Under the pieces are notes generated by a model. It did no database searches. It worked only from the letters and a program-made list of their open reading frames with translations, and was not told the origin of the DNA. 64,000 nucleotides of DNA, from assembly GCA_949130485.1 (NCBI GenBank), contig OX422191.1, forward strand, positions 8,247,754 through 8,311,753, written 5' to 3'. The first letter of the stretch is position 1, and each line of letters starts with the position of its first letter. The DNA is from Agelas oroides. Taxonomy: Eukaryota > Porifera > Demospongiae > Agelasida > Agelasidae. This document shows, in pieces, positions 11,057 to 21,728 of this stretch. Made by a program: the position numbers and the translations under genes.

Positions 11057-13098
11057 CCTGAAATCAGACATAGACAGGTCAAGGCAAAGTTTCAGGGTGG
11101 TTGCGTCTCTGACTAAGACTCTGTTTTGTAGCGCTGGCAACTTGAAGGAAAAATGCGCTCGCGCCCAGACCCCACCCTCTCAGTTAGTCGGGAGACATCA
11201 AAAGTCTCTTGCTCAGCCCGCGTGCGCCTCACATTTCTCCTCGTGAGAGGGTGGGGTCTGGGGACGAGGCTATGACGACTGAGACCCGTGTCTGTTCACT
11301 TGCGCATTGCTTGTGGCTACTTACCCAAAATTTGAGCATTTAACGTCCACGCGTACTTGAGCTCAGTCAAGAACAGCAGTGAACGGCTACTGCCAGAGTG
11401 CTATGGAATGTATTTCGTTTCAAAATTCAATGCCTTAAAATTCAATGGAAAAGACAGAGATTACAGAGAGTGTAACGGGTTCAAGGTCAGTGTACTAGTT
11501 CATTGAATTATTCTTCGGAGCCACTATTGAATTTTACAGCAAACATCATTGAAGTTCCGGGATTTGCTTGAATTCATATTTGTATCATTGAATTGACTTC
11601 AGCTGTCATTAACTTCATTGAATTGTTTTGCAACTTCATTGAATTTTTTGCTACTTCATTGAATTGCTCCGTTGAATCAAACTGTAGCGAATTGTAGCTA
11701 CCGGTGGCACAGTTATTGAATTCAACTAGAGCTGCACTTGTCGATGTTTCAACAATTCAATGCCGTTGGAAACATTACAGGATTATACAGATAGTATAAC
11801 GGACTTTCATGACAGACAACAGCGCTAGCGTACGTATTTCCACGAATTCATCTGTAGAACTGATGACGTAAGTTATATCGGGCAGCGCAGTGCAAGCATG
11901 CAGCGGAAGTGGTGCGACTCATGGCGACACGGAAAACTTCAGCCAGTTCTTTGGGCCACTGAAGCAGGGTTATATGTAAAAGGTAAGCTTTTTTGTGTTG
12001 TACATGGATGTAGTGAAGTGATGCTAGGCAGTATGGAGCTTCGTACTGAAGCACTATTTGGGTGCCAGGGGCAGTGGTGGTTTTATGGGGGGGGGGGCTC
12101 CAGCCCCCAGACCCCCCTAGGTGGAGCGTGCTTACGCGCGCTGTTACTCACATCTCACCCGCTACCTTAGGCCCCCCCCCCCCCAAGTAATAGTGTCCTA
12201 GAACTGCTACTGCATGGCTATGGGTGAAGGCGGTGTTTGTTGTCATGGCTGATTTGGCTGGAGTATGTGTTCAAGTTATTTTGAGTTTGGGACCATGGTG
12301 ACTTTGTCCAATTTCATATAGGGCAATGAGTGTTAAAGCCATGTACAAACTTTTACCATGATAGCTATGGTTACAGCAAATGGCACCAAGATTTTAGGGC
12401 AACTGGAAACTGAGCAGGGAACGGGCTGGAAACGGGAACAAAAAAATTAGTTTGCACAAAAAGTGCATGGCCAGAGACAACATGGAACTCACCATTATCT
12501 TGTTCACTAATAGAACCAAGGACGACTAGGGACTCACAATAGTCTGCACCAGTAGAACCAAAATAAATCAGAAGACAGCACAACAATTAACTCAGTCCAC
12601 AGAGTTAAATACCTATTTTAGTATTTAGTATAATTATGTACTTATACTGAAATTATGCTCACTGAACGCCCCTCCACCGCGGATGGTGCACAACAGAATC
12701 TCACAAATATTGGGCAGCCTCACTGTCACCACAATATATACCGTAAAGAAGTAGAACAAATACAAAACAGTTCCAAAAGAACGGTTTTAGGTAATTGTGT
12801 CAGCAAGAGTTCATTAAGTTCCAGGCCTCAACCACACAAGTAGAGTTGTTGCTTTCAACTGGCCTGAGATTTAAAATGAAGAGTCACTTGGCACACAGTG
12901 TGATCATCTCGACACTGCTAGTCTTGGTAAATGATGGAGTCTATTGAGGATCACTGCTCTGGGAGTAGGGAGAGATTTACCATCCTCACAGGATCTGAGT
13001 GGCCCTTGCAGCCGGTGTCACTATATCTTTCCATGCATAAAATCTCTCACAGTAAAGCTTAGACTTTAATGCAGGTGATGTCTAGTATTTTGCACTAG
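11057..13098. other. Intergenic; degraded TIR copy and one possible first exon
   Basis: 11,162-11,273 has inverted arms (cagaccccaccctctca and its complement) ending in ggggacgaggctat, a diverged member of the CTAGCCTCG-end family. 11,402-11,770 is enriched in repeated ttcattgaatt motifs. A G10 run and a C12 run near 12,090 and 12,172 bracket a GC-rich 100-bp piece. Nothing else is recognisable apart from the candidate exon at 11,898. Confidence 0.45.
11898..11981 (+). CDS. Possible first coding exon, unassigned
   Basis: An ATG at 11,898 opens a frame that runs into a strong donor (AAAAG|gtaagc). A CRE-like TGACGTAA lies about 40 bp upstream. I could not find a convincing downstream exon or any family match, so this may be an untranslated first exon or chance. 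Confidence 0.2.
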
Positions 13099-13282
13099 AG
13101 CAAAATTTGCATGTTTGCAGACAAGTTGCACAAGGGCAAAATTTGCATGTTTGCAGACAAGTTGCACAAGGACAAAATTTGCATGTTTGCAGACAGTTTG
13201 CACAAGGGCAAAATTTGCATGTTTGCAGACAGTGGGCAAAATTTGCATGTTTGCAGACAGTTTGCACAAGGGCAAAATTTGC
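13099..13282. repeat. 36-bp minisatellite, about 5 units
   Basis: The unit is approximately caaaatttgcatgtttgc plus agacaagttgcacaaggg. One unit is shortened (agacagtgggcaaaatttgc). The period is a multiple of three, so every frame on both strands stays open; these frames should not be read as genes. Confidence 0.9.
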
Positions 13283-15280
13283 AGACCAGGAAAGAAAGTT
13301 TACATACATGCAAAACATGAATTTCCAGTTAACTCAGGTACATTGTGAAATCCTTGGGCCATTGATCTGCTTGAAACATCTGTTGCAGTACCAGAAGAGG
13401 TATAGCTGGCATGTGTACTCCAGGTAGAGCAAGGAGCTGCCCATTGATAAGTTTTCGAGTTAGAATTTGAGCACTCGTTTGCTTGCATATGGGTGTATTT
13501 GGCAGTATTGATGTGTCCAGAGTGTTCGGTGACAGTACATTGCACTTGACTTTTGTAAGTTGTGTACCTGTGTCACAAACAGCAAAGTGGAATAGAATCG
13601 CCAGTGCTGGCATGCAGGGTTGTAACGGTGCTTATAATTCTCAGTGTTGCTGTTGTAGCTATCTTATTGCTGTTGGAATATTTTAATTTTCTTGCCAGCA
13701 TATGCTCTTATGCTTCCAGCATACTGGTATGCTCGAGCTTAATCTGCCACAGTCTAGTGACAATCTGCAAAGACAGCTCACTGTAGGGGAGATCCTGGAA
13801 TGTAGGTAATACCAGCACATACTCTCATACCCTGCTCACTGTATAAACTGGTGAGATGAGAAGTACAGCCCATTGCTTTTTAAGTTCCACCCATCATACA
13901 GGTAATTATTATCTTCACCCTACCTGACCCCCAGAGTGAAGTAGACATTATTAGAAGACATTGCACAACAATACGTTCAAAGCTATTAGCCTTTCTGTAT
14001 CATGCATGTGATTGACCGTGTGTTCGTGGCTGCAGTGGGTCAGCAGATGCAACTGTTGAGACTGCATGCATGTGGTTTATAGGGAAAGTTCAGATGAACA
14101 GGTTAGCAGCAAATAGCAACATTTGATAGTATACAATACACAATACTGTACTACAATACAATACATGCATTACACAATACAATACGATGTAACCAATGAA
14201 AAGGTTTAGCTAAACAGACATAAAATAATATACCAGCCAGTTAACCACACAGAGAAATAATCTTGCACCAGGCAAGACTATATATACTCCCATGCAAGAC
14301 AAATCTAACCTTTTCACCAGAATTTGATGGTCGTGTAGGAGAGCCTGGGGACAAGGCATGCAAGGCTAGTTGATTAGTTGAGGACTGAGCTATCAAAGAC
14401 GGGACATAGTCTACTTGGAACTCGTGCCACACAACCAACACTTCCAAATGGACCAACATCCACTACAACAGTATTTTATGACTTGTAGATTCTGTACCTC
14501 TACAAAGAGAAAGAGCTTGCCTCGACCTCCTTTGGATTTATGAGAGCGTTCAGTATAACACTTAGCTGTTAGCGCTGTCAGTTTGTTGTAAGTATACAAT
14601 GATGTACAGGGTTAAAATAGCGACTTATGAATAATTCATTAGCGACATTCTGTCTGCACTTTACGAGAACCTATATTATATTAGTTATGCGGGTCCTTTA
14701 AGTTGCATCTTGGGGGTTTACATGGAATTTTCTTAATTTGTTGATGGATATCCTGTTACTTTGTTCTCAATGTACATGTACAAGGGTGTATTCAGTCGTA
14801 TCGTGTACACTACAATCTGACTCATGAACACAAGTGCACTCAGTGGGGAGGAGGTAGCTCTTATATGGAAGATTACCACCAGAAAGTATCACAGTTATTG
14901 GGAAGAGTTCCAGGAAATAGTACAAGACCCACCCATAACCACGTCCCCAGCACTTACTGCATTCCAGAATGTATAGTGCAATGCCATGGCCATCTTTCCA
15001 CTTTCCACACAGTGGGCCCTTACGATTTAGTGGTCCACACATGAACTCATTTAGCGAGGACACATTATACTTAGTAACTGAATGTAGAAGACACGGTCAA
15101 CAGTACATGTGTTTTGTCCTGTTCATAAGTAGCGTTTTGCTAAAGCCTACTACCAAAGTTTTTACCTACGCACTACTGAATTCTAAAGTGTTTGAGCCAT
15201 GGAAAACCTGTAGCACTAACCTCTTGTGAGCATCTTGGGGTGCGGTTATTATGCTCAATTCCATCAAGCAATATAATAGC
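13283..15280. other. Intergenic, no supported gene
   Basis: Near 13,600-13,700 a + frame could encode one hydrophobic segment (VVTVLIILSVAVVAILLLLE), but no flanking exon supports it. 14,128-14,190 is low-complexity caatacaatac. A 45-bp piece at 14,216-14,260 (ataatatacc..ccagttaaccacacag) recurs at 23,368-23,412 and is a dispersed repeat of unknown type. Confidence 0.4.
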
Positions 15281-15326
15281 GGAAACTCTATAGGCTTTCC
15301 CTGTAGGGATAGCCTATAGAGTTTCC
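15281..15326. repeat. Hairpin, ggaaactctatagg arms
   Basis: Inverted arms ggaaactctatag / ctatagagtttcc lie around a short loop. The right arm begins the about 90-bp direct repeat whose second copy starts near 15,573. Confidence 0.75.
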
Positions 15327-15402
15327 ACAATTAGGAGGAGTGTGGGAACTCTATATCCCTATGATATTACATGGGTTTCAAACAGTTCCATTTGGTGTGT
15401 AT
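15311..15402 (+). repeat. Direct repeat, uninterrupted copy (empty site)
   Basis: The sequence from ctatagagtttccacaat to cagttccatttggtgtgt is also found from about 15,573. There a TIR element splits it at cagttccatt. This copy therefore shows the unoccupied target. Confidence 0.8.
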
Positions 15403-15651
15403 GCCTATATACCGTCATTATTCTAATACTCAAGTTGGTGGTATACTTGAAGCATGTAGCAGCTCCTACATTTACATACCATATGGTATGAGATAAATTA
15501 TTTACTAAGAAGTACATGTACTTGCAAGATGATGCCTTTGAACCTGTGTATGCATCATAGGGCTATCATAGTCTATAGAGTTTCCACAATCAGGAGGAGT
15601 GTAGGGATTCTATATCCCTATGGTATAACATTGGTATCAAACAGTTCCATT

Positions 15652-15790
15652 TTAGCCTCTTTCCCAGGTCTACCCCGTTTTTACCTTTCATTTGTGTTCA
15701 CAATATTTATACACAGGAGCAGAAGACTGTGTATTATTGCGTGAATGCAAACGGAAGGTAAAAATGGGGGGCGCCTGGGAACGGGGCTAG
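15652..15790. mobile_element. 139-bp MITE of the CTAGCCTCG-end family
   Basis: The ends are TTAGCCTCTTTCCCAGG and CCTGGGAACGGGGCTAG-like complements, and inner arms ccgtttttacctt / aaggtaaaaatggg extend the hairpin. TTCCATT flanks it at 15,645-15,651 and 15,791-15,797. Removing it and one TTCCATT restores the sequence seen uninterrupted at 15,381-15,400. Confidence 0.88.
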
Positions 15791-18265
15791 TTCCATTTGG
15801 TGTGTTCATAACTTACATCCCTCACAGGGTGTTAAAGGTGCAATCAACCACTATAGTTATCACCTCTAACACCTTTTCTAGCGCCCTTTATTTCTGTCCG
15901 TGTTATAGTAACACCCTGCAAAATGAACCGCAAATAGTCGGGTGTTACTGCTGCACCCTATTTTTAACAGTGTATTAAGAAGCTAAGAGCTAGCACAGAC
16001 ACTTGTCTGCTAGCTAATGCACATGCATACACTTTCTTATGGTCTATCTGGTGACTATTACCAGTTCAATAACTATCCATCACCACCCTCACAATATACT
16101 ACATGAAACTATATCACTATATAAAAACAAAATTATAACTTTAGCAAATTGTTTGGTTATTATACAATTGCGTGACTGTCTTTCCTATGCTAATTCAAAG
16201 AATTTGGTGCCTGTAAAACAATTTGGGGGAGACTAGTAAAAATTACTCAAGTATCAGCTCCTTTTCCAGCCCTGCATTCATAATAGTAAGGATAGTTATA
16301 TATATACATGTGTTATTCCAGCCATACCTGCAACAGGTCATGCATGACCTGTTGCAGGTATGGCTGGAATAACACAGGAAGCTTATAGTGACCCTTTGGC
16401 TCTGAGCCCTTCATTTAAAAGCAATACTCGCTGTATACGCAGCAACCAGTTATATAGGTAAAACACAGAGCTGTATAAATGAAGACGCGAAATATTTATT
16501 TGGATGCAAGGTAAAAGTACTTACTTTTATATTCCTGGGTAACAAGCCAAGCAAGTAATGATGCGTCGGTCAGATCTTAGCAGGTGCAGTATATATTATT
16601 CAGCTTTTGACTCCGCTGTCTAGTCCGTATTAGTAGCCTAGTAGCGTATCACGATACTGCCGATAAAAGCACGCTGGCGCGAATGTATACAGCAGACGTA
16701 CTGCACCGAGTGCGGTAACGAAATAGTGCGTACGGTGGCTGAGAGGTGCAAGGCGCTGCATGAGGCAGCCGCGCAGCACGATGCGGCAACCAGTGCGGCT
16801 CACTCAGCTGCGGCAGACCACGGTTCATTGCATGAGGTGTGCTGCGGCTCACTTCAGCAACTAGTGCGGCATACTGCATGTGGTGCGCGGCTCAGTGCAA
16901 CAAACCGCGGTAACTTCAACGCCATGACTAGCGGAAGTAGTTGGGGATACTGAGATTATTTGGCGCACGGGTACAGCCAATCCTAGGAAATTTTGCACCG
17001 GGGTAACAAAAAGTAGGGGAGTCAGATTTCCTATTACACCAGGGTAATGTCTCTCCTGTTGAATGTACATCACCGTGACTTTGTCACGGCATATAATTAC
17101 TCTGTACTTGCCTTGTTTAATATCATCGTGCACCTACTGACACACGAATCGAGCTTTCGTTCACCAACAGTGCTTACGGAGAAGGATAATCCGAAGCAAT
17201 GACTGCAGCCCAACTTTAATACTGCAGAATGTGCACCGGTTGCCGCGCTCTTTGCCGTACTAAGCCTCACAGTAGTTGCCGCAGTTGGCGCAGTCTATCG
17301 CAGCGAGCCGCAATTAACACAGTGAGACGCAGTGTACTGCCATGTGCCATGAAATCTTGAAATCTGAAATCTGCATGAAATCTTGAAATCTTTCCGGAAA
17401 TCCGGAAATCTTCAGCGAAATCCCAAGATTTCGAAATCTCGTACAGAATTTTTCCAGTGATCAACCCTCGAGCGGGACTGCATTGCGCGCGTGCCTATAC
17501 CGCGGCGGCATGCCGTACAGTGGAATACGCTCGCCCGTGGGCCAGATATTTTTTTACCTTATTATGGACGTGGCTGCAATACATGCAGATGACTTTTGTT
17601 TGAACTTTCATATGAATTGTCAGTGACCATATTACAACAGTATCACAATATTAGTACTATATCACAGCAAAAAACTTAAGTAATGCCAAGTACTTGACAG
17701 TTTCATCATCTTTGCATGATTGAGTTTTACACCTTCTAACAGTTTTATAACGTTGAGCATGCATAGCTCCAGCTATTTCTTCCTCATGATTTTGAGTAAA
17801 AAAAAAAGTTGCAAATCATTGCACATGCAAAGTGCCACATCATATGATGTGATACTATATAGTCTCGCAAAAGAGCGCTCATGGGCAGAGAGCACCTTAC
17901 AAGTCTGCCAAAGAAGGGGCTGGGTGCTCTTCCTTTTTAATACCGCATTAGATACGGTTTGGTCATTTTTTCCTACAAATTGTCACTTTGTATACATGAC
18001 ACAGCTAAGACTGCCTATAGCTTTGTAGATGAAGATGGATTATTTGTACTGACTAATCTGTTGGTAGTACAATCACTTATAAGTATGTAGCATTATCTGG
18101 AGTTGAAAGGTATTTAGTCATGTGTGAGCTGATCCATGCAGCTATGATCCTCTCCTTTTCTGCATTTATTGTACTGTAGGCTACAGCCCTACTAGCTACA
18201 ACCTCAAGCGCAGACATTCCACTGCATGGGGCTACCCCCTGAGAGCAGAGGCAGCATAGAAGAAT
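15791..18265. other. Intergenic upstream of the receptor gene
   Basis: It holds a perfect palindrome at 16,310-16,375, a GC-rich patch at about 16,660-16,960 with repeated gtgcggc motifs, and a low-complexity gaaatctt stretch at 17,345-17,450. Short frames within the GC-rich patch match nothing I know. The last 100 bp before 18,266 is the presumed 5' UTR of the receptor gene. Confidence 0.45.
16310..16375. repeat. Perfect 66-bp palindrome
   Basis: Two 32-base arms (outer GTGTTATTCCAGCC, inner CAACAGGTCAT) surround a 2-base centre with no mismatch. No flanking target duplication was recognised. It resembles the 61-bp palindrome at 9,725 in form but not in sequence. Confidence 0.9.
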
Positions 18266-20224
18266 ATGGCTCTCTCCATAATATTCACTGTTCTTGTGGC
18301 AACACTGTTCATTAACACCCTATCCTACTGCTCTGCTGAGAATGTATACTGTGTCACACCCACTGCCACTTCATGTTCATCCTGCCCTCACAACTCAACC
18401 CACTGTACCACACTCTCTGAGTATGCACAAGAAGCTGAGCTGTATTTTACCTCCAACACCACTATGGTGTTCTTGCCAGGCGACCATGTTCTTGATGCAG
18501 ATATCACAGTTGCCAATGTTGCCTGGCTGATCATGCGCAGAGAGTCTTCCTCAGGCAATGATACAGCAACAATTGTTTGCAATGGAGCAGTTGGCCTCAA
18601 CTTCACCAACATGATGAACTTCAAAATACAATCTTTAGCTTTTACCAATTGCAGCAGAACTTATCCCTTTCCTCTGCAAGTACTTCATTTAATCTTAACA
18701 TCAGCCTTTGGTGTGGAATCTGCACTGCCTAGTTTTAATACAAAGTATACATTACTTTTACAATCTACACAATATGCCGAGCTAGTCGACTGTTTCTTCC
18801 ATGACAACTTTGGCATTGCACTTGTAGTACTCAACTCCAACATTACTGCAAAGAACAATAACTTCTGTGAGCCTAGCAAGTGTATTATATTTGGAGGTGG
18901 TATAGCCGCTATACATAGCAGCCTAGCACTCCTTGGGAACACAACATTCATTGGAAACAATGGAATTGTTGCTGGAGCAGGAATCATTATGTTCAGCTCA
19001 ACACTACATTCCACTGGAAACTTTCATTTTATAAACAACTCAAATGTAGGTAGTATAATAACCCATCTTGGAATTGTTGGCAACTTAACTGTTGGAACTA
19101 TTTTTGCTCACACAAGCTCACTGCACTTCAGTGGAACCAACAACTTCATCAACAACTCAGGACAGTCTCTGAATGGTGGTCTTGGTGGTGCAATTTGTGC
19201 ACTAGTCAACACATCATTGAGTTTCACTGGAACCAACAACTTTATCAAAAACTCACAAAGGTCTGAATATGGTAATGGAGGTGGTGCAATCTATGCAGCA
19301 GGCAATTGTACACTTAGCATTACTGGAACAAGCATCTTCAGCAACAACTATGCAAGGCAAGGTGGAGCCATCTATTCAATTAATAACATCACCCTGATAT
19401 TTGATGGCAACATTAGCTTTACTAACAATGGACGCAGTACAAAGGAAACCCAAGTTAACTATGGAGGTGGAATGTATCTGTATACTTCCTATTTACATAT
19501 AATGCCTGATACAACTGTTTACTGGGATAACAACCATGGAACTTACGGAGGAGCCATCTATGTCCTTGATCAAATTAACCCCTTGATTTACTGCCCTCGA
19601 ATTGACAATCGTATTATAAGTAATAATATTATTCAATGCTTTTATCAACTTCCTGGCTGGGATTTGTCTAGCAATATTCGACTTATATTCAGGAACAACT
19701 CTGCTGACCTTGAAGGAGATGCTTTATATGGTGGTGTAATAGATAACTGCAGACTCAATGGGCTGGACTACATTCCCTCTGGTGATGTGTTTGACACAAT
19801 ATTTGACATTGAATATGACAACACAAATTCAGAAATTTCCCCTAACCCACTTCGTATATGCCCATGTGGAGATAACCTTCCAAACTGTAGTAACTTACAC
19901 ATTACACGTACTGTATATCCGGGTGAAACGTTTCAAGTTTCTGTGGTTGCTTCTGGACGGCAAAATAGAAAAGTCTCAGCAACAGTCGGAAGTCGTATAC
20001 GAGATGACGACAGTGAGCTTCAAGGTTCTCAATACACCCAAGAGATAAATAGCAACTGCACCCCATTGAGTTTCACTGTGTTTTCACTCTTAGAATCAGT
20101 GTTGCTAGAGTTGTATGAAGAAGGAGCTTGTGGAACATTTGGTGATATACTGAATATTAATTTGACTATAAATACCTGCCCACCTGGATTCACTTTATCT
20201 GACTCAACAAAATCGTGTCTGTGA
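18266..20224 (+). CDS. Receptor gene, N-terminal frame (extracellular beta-helix part)
   Basis: 652 codons from a well-placed ATG with a clear signal peptide, dense N-glycosylation sites and repeated FxNN/GGAI strands typical of right-handed beta-helix (Pmp-like) domains. It ends four residues after the CPPGF Cys-rich motif, at the inferred frameshift. If translated as it stands, it would be a secreted ectodomain. Confidence 0.8.
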   Translation: MALSIIFTVLVATLFINTLSYCSAENVYCVTPTATSCSSCPHNSTHCTTLSEYAQEAELYFTSNTTMVFLPGDHVLDADITVANVAWLIMRRESSSGNDTATIVCNGAVGLNFTNMMNFKIQSLAFTNCSRTYPFPLQVLHLILTSAFGVESALPSFNTKYTLLLQSTQYAELVDCFFHDNFGIALVVLNSNITAKNNNFCEPSKCIIFGGGIAAIHSSLALLGNTTFIGNNGIVAGAGIIMFSSTLHSTGNFHFINNSNVGSIITHLGIVGNLTVGTIFAHTSSLHFSGTNNFINNSGQSLNGGLGGAICALVNTSLSFTGTNNFIKNSQRSEYGNGGGAIYAAGNCTLSITGTSIFSNNYARQGGAIYSINNITLIFDGNISFTNNGRSTKETQVNYGGGMYLYTSYLHIMPDTTVYWDNNHGTYGGAIYVLDQINPLIYCPRIDNRIISNNIIQCFYQLPGWDLSSNIRLIFRNNSADLEGDALYGGVIDNCRLNGLDYIPSGDVFDTIFDIEYDNTNSEISPNPLRICPCGDNLPNCSNLHITRTVYPGETFQVSVVASGRQNRKVSATVGSRIRDDDSELQGSQYTQEINSNCTPLSFTVFSLLESVLLELYEEGACGTFGDILNINLTINTCPPGFTLSDSTKSCL

Positions 20225-21728
20225 GCCAAGACTTGAAACATTCACAAACATCAACTGCAATATAACAACTAGAAAGATAACACGCGACTCAGGCGAACAG
20301 TTTTGGGTTGGGTATAATAACTCACATGGACTAATTCTCCACCCACTCTGTCCCTTTGACTATTGTACCTGTGAAAGTGTAGACTTTTCTCTCAACAACA
20401 CAGACATGCAGTGTGCACACAACAGGTCAGGCCTCTTGTGTGGAGCTTGCAAGACAAATTATAGTCTGGTATTGGGCACATCTTATTGTAAGCAATGCAC
20501 AAGCAGCTATCTTCGCTTGCTCATCCCTTTTGCAGTGATGGGAGTAGCACTGGTCTTCTTGCTCCTTGTCTGCAAACTGACAGTGGCAACAGGAACACTC
20601 AGTGGCCTAGTGTTCTATGCCAATATTGTTGGAGTGAATCGTACCATCTTTCTACCTGTAGAATCTCCCGATCCCATTTCAGTCTTCATTGCATGGCTAA
20701 ACCTTGACTTTGGTATTGAGATATGTTTCTACGATGGAATGGATGCTTACAGCCAAACATGGCTGCAGTTTGTGTTCCCTGCATATCTATGGGTGATAGT
20801 TGGACTAGTGATTCTTGTTAGCCATTTTTCACACAGGTTTGCAAAACTGCTTGGCAACAACCCAGTTTCTGTCTTGGCAACACTCATCCTCCTTTCATAT
20901 ACGAAGATCCTCCGCACATTGATTGCAGCAATTAATTTCACCCACCTTGAATATCCAACAGACAGCCGTACTGTGTGGATTTATGATGCAAACATCAACT
21001 ATCTCAGTGGAAAACACATTCCACTCTTCCTAGTTGCAGTACTTGTCTTTCTCTTTCTCTTCATTCCTTACACTCTCTTGCTTCTCTTTGGTCAGTGGCT
21101 GCAGGCCTTATCACACTTGAGGCTCTTCTCATGGGTTAACAAGTTAAAACCTTTCATGGATTCATACCATGCTCCCTACAAAGCAAAACATCGCTACTGG
21201 CCTGGACTACTGCTTGTGCTTCGCTTTGTACTTCTTTTGGTGTTAGCTATTGAATTTAGTCCTCAGCAGGATAGGACCAGTATTAACCTGCTTTCAATTC
21301 TAGTGGTAGCTGGGACTCTTCAACTGTGGGCGTGGATCAGTGGTGGGGTCTACAAGAACTGGTGTCTAGATGCCCTGGAGGGTTCATTCTCTCTGAACTT
21401 GATCATCTTAGCTGCTGCCACCTACCATGTTAATAGCTCAAAAGGAGATCAGCTTGCAGTCGGGTACACTTCAGGCTCCATAGCACTCATAACATTTATT
21501 GGCATCCTTGTTTACCACATCTTCCAACAATTGAAGGACACCAAACTGTGGGAGAAAGTTCCTAAATTGAACCTGAAATTCAAAAGTCTGAACATCAAAC
21601 AGGCTGTGAATGATTTAATAAGACATCCAGAGCATCCATGTGAGGTTACTCCGAATAAAATTGTTACTCATACTGAAATTGATCTGCATGAACTGCGTTC
21701 TCCACTCGACTTGGTTAGCACCAAGTGA
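20220..21728 (+). CDS. Receptor gene, C-terminal frame (Cys stalk plus membrane module)
   Basis: The frame is open from 20,220, although the first in-frame ATG is at 20,406. It encodes CEPRLETF, a Cys cluster (LCPFDYCTCE, CxxCKTNY, CKQC), then hydrophobic spans around residues 36-58, 118-140, 153-173, 205-229, 263-283, 292-313, 330-345 and 350-372 counted from the ATG at 20,406. A cytosolic tail of about 60 residues follows. The spans are not those of a recognisable GPCR family. Confidence 0.75.
   Translation, partial: CEPRLETFTNINCNITTRKITRDSGEQFWVGYNNSHGLILHPLCPFDYCTCESVDFSLNNTDMQCAHNRSGLLCGACKTNYSLVLGTSYCKQCTSSYLRLLIPFAVMGVALVFLLLVCKLTVATGTLSGLVFYANIVGVNRTIFLPVESPDPISVFIAWLNLDFGIEICFYDGMDAYSQTWLQFVFPAYLWVIVGLVILVSHFSHRFAKLLGNNPVSVLATLILLSYTKILRTLIAAINFTHLEYPTDSRTVWIYDANINYLSGKHIPLFLVAVLVFLFLFIPYTLLLLFGQWLQALSHLRLFSWVNKLKPFMDSYHAPYKAKHRYWPGLLLVLRFVLLLVLAIEFSPQQDRTSINLLSILVVAGTLQLWAWISGGVYKNWCLDALEGSFSLNLIILAAATYHVNSSKGDQLAVGYTSGSIALITFIGILVYHIFQQLKDTKLWEKVPKLNLKFKSLNIKQAVNDLIRHPEHPCEVTPNKIVTHTEIDLHELRSPLDLVSTK

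Larger units (their letters stand above)
18266..21728 (+). pseudogene. Sponge-type beta-helix multi-pass receptor, frameshifted once
   Basis: A signal peptide (residues 1-24) is followed by a Cys-containing N-terminal block, then Pmp-like beta-helix repeats at roughly residues 210-440 (SLSFTGTNNF, GGAIYA, FINNS units). Next come a Cys-rich stalk (CPPGFTLSDS) and, after a frame change, a C-terminal module with about eight hydrophobic segments. The N-terminal frame (652 codons) stops at TGA 20,222-20,224. The +1-shifted frame is open from there, reading CEPRLETFTN onward, and runs into the 440-codon C-terminal frame to 21,728. In this family the join normally reads KSCVCE(E/P)RL, so a 2-base loss (gt) near 20,215-20,219 explains the break. 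It may be a sequencing error, a null allele or a pseudogene. There are no introns. I infer a cell-surface receptor or adhesion protein; its ligand is unknown. If repaired, the product would be about 1,150 residues. Confidence 0.8.

Noticed and set aside
20221..20405. An intron explaining the frame change in the receptor gene
   Set aside because: gtgagc at 20,221 looks like a donor, but the shifted frame is open immediately after it and encodes the family's CE.RL and Cys motifs, which would be lost in an intron.
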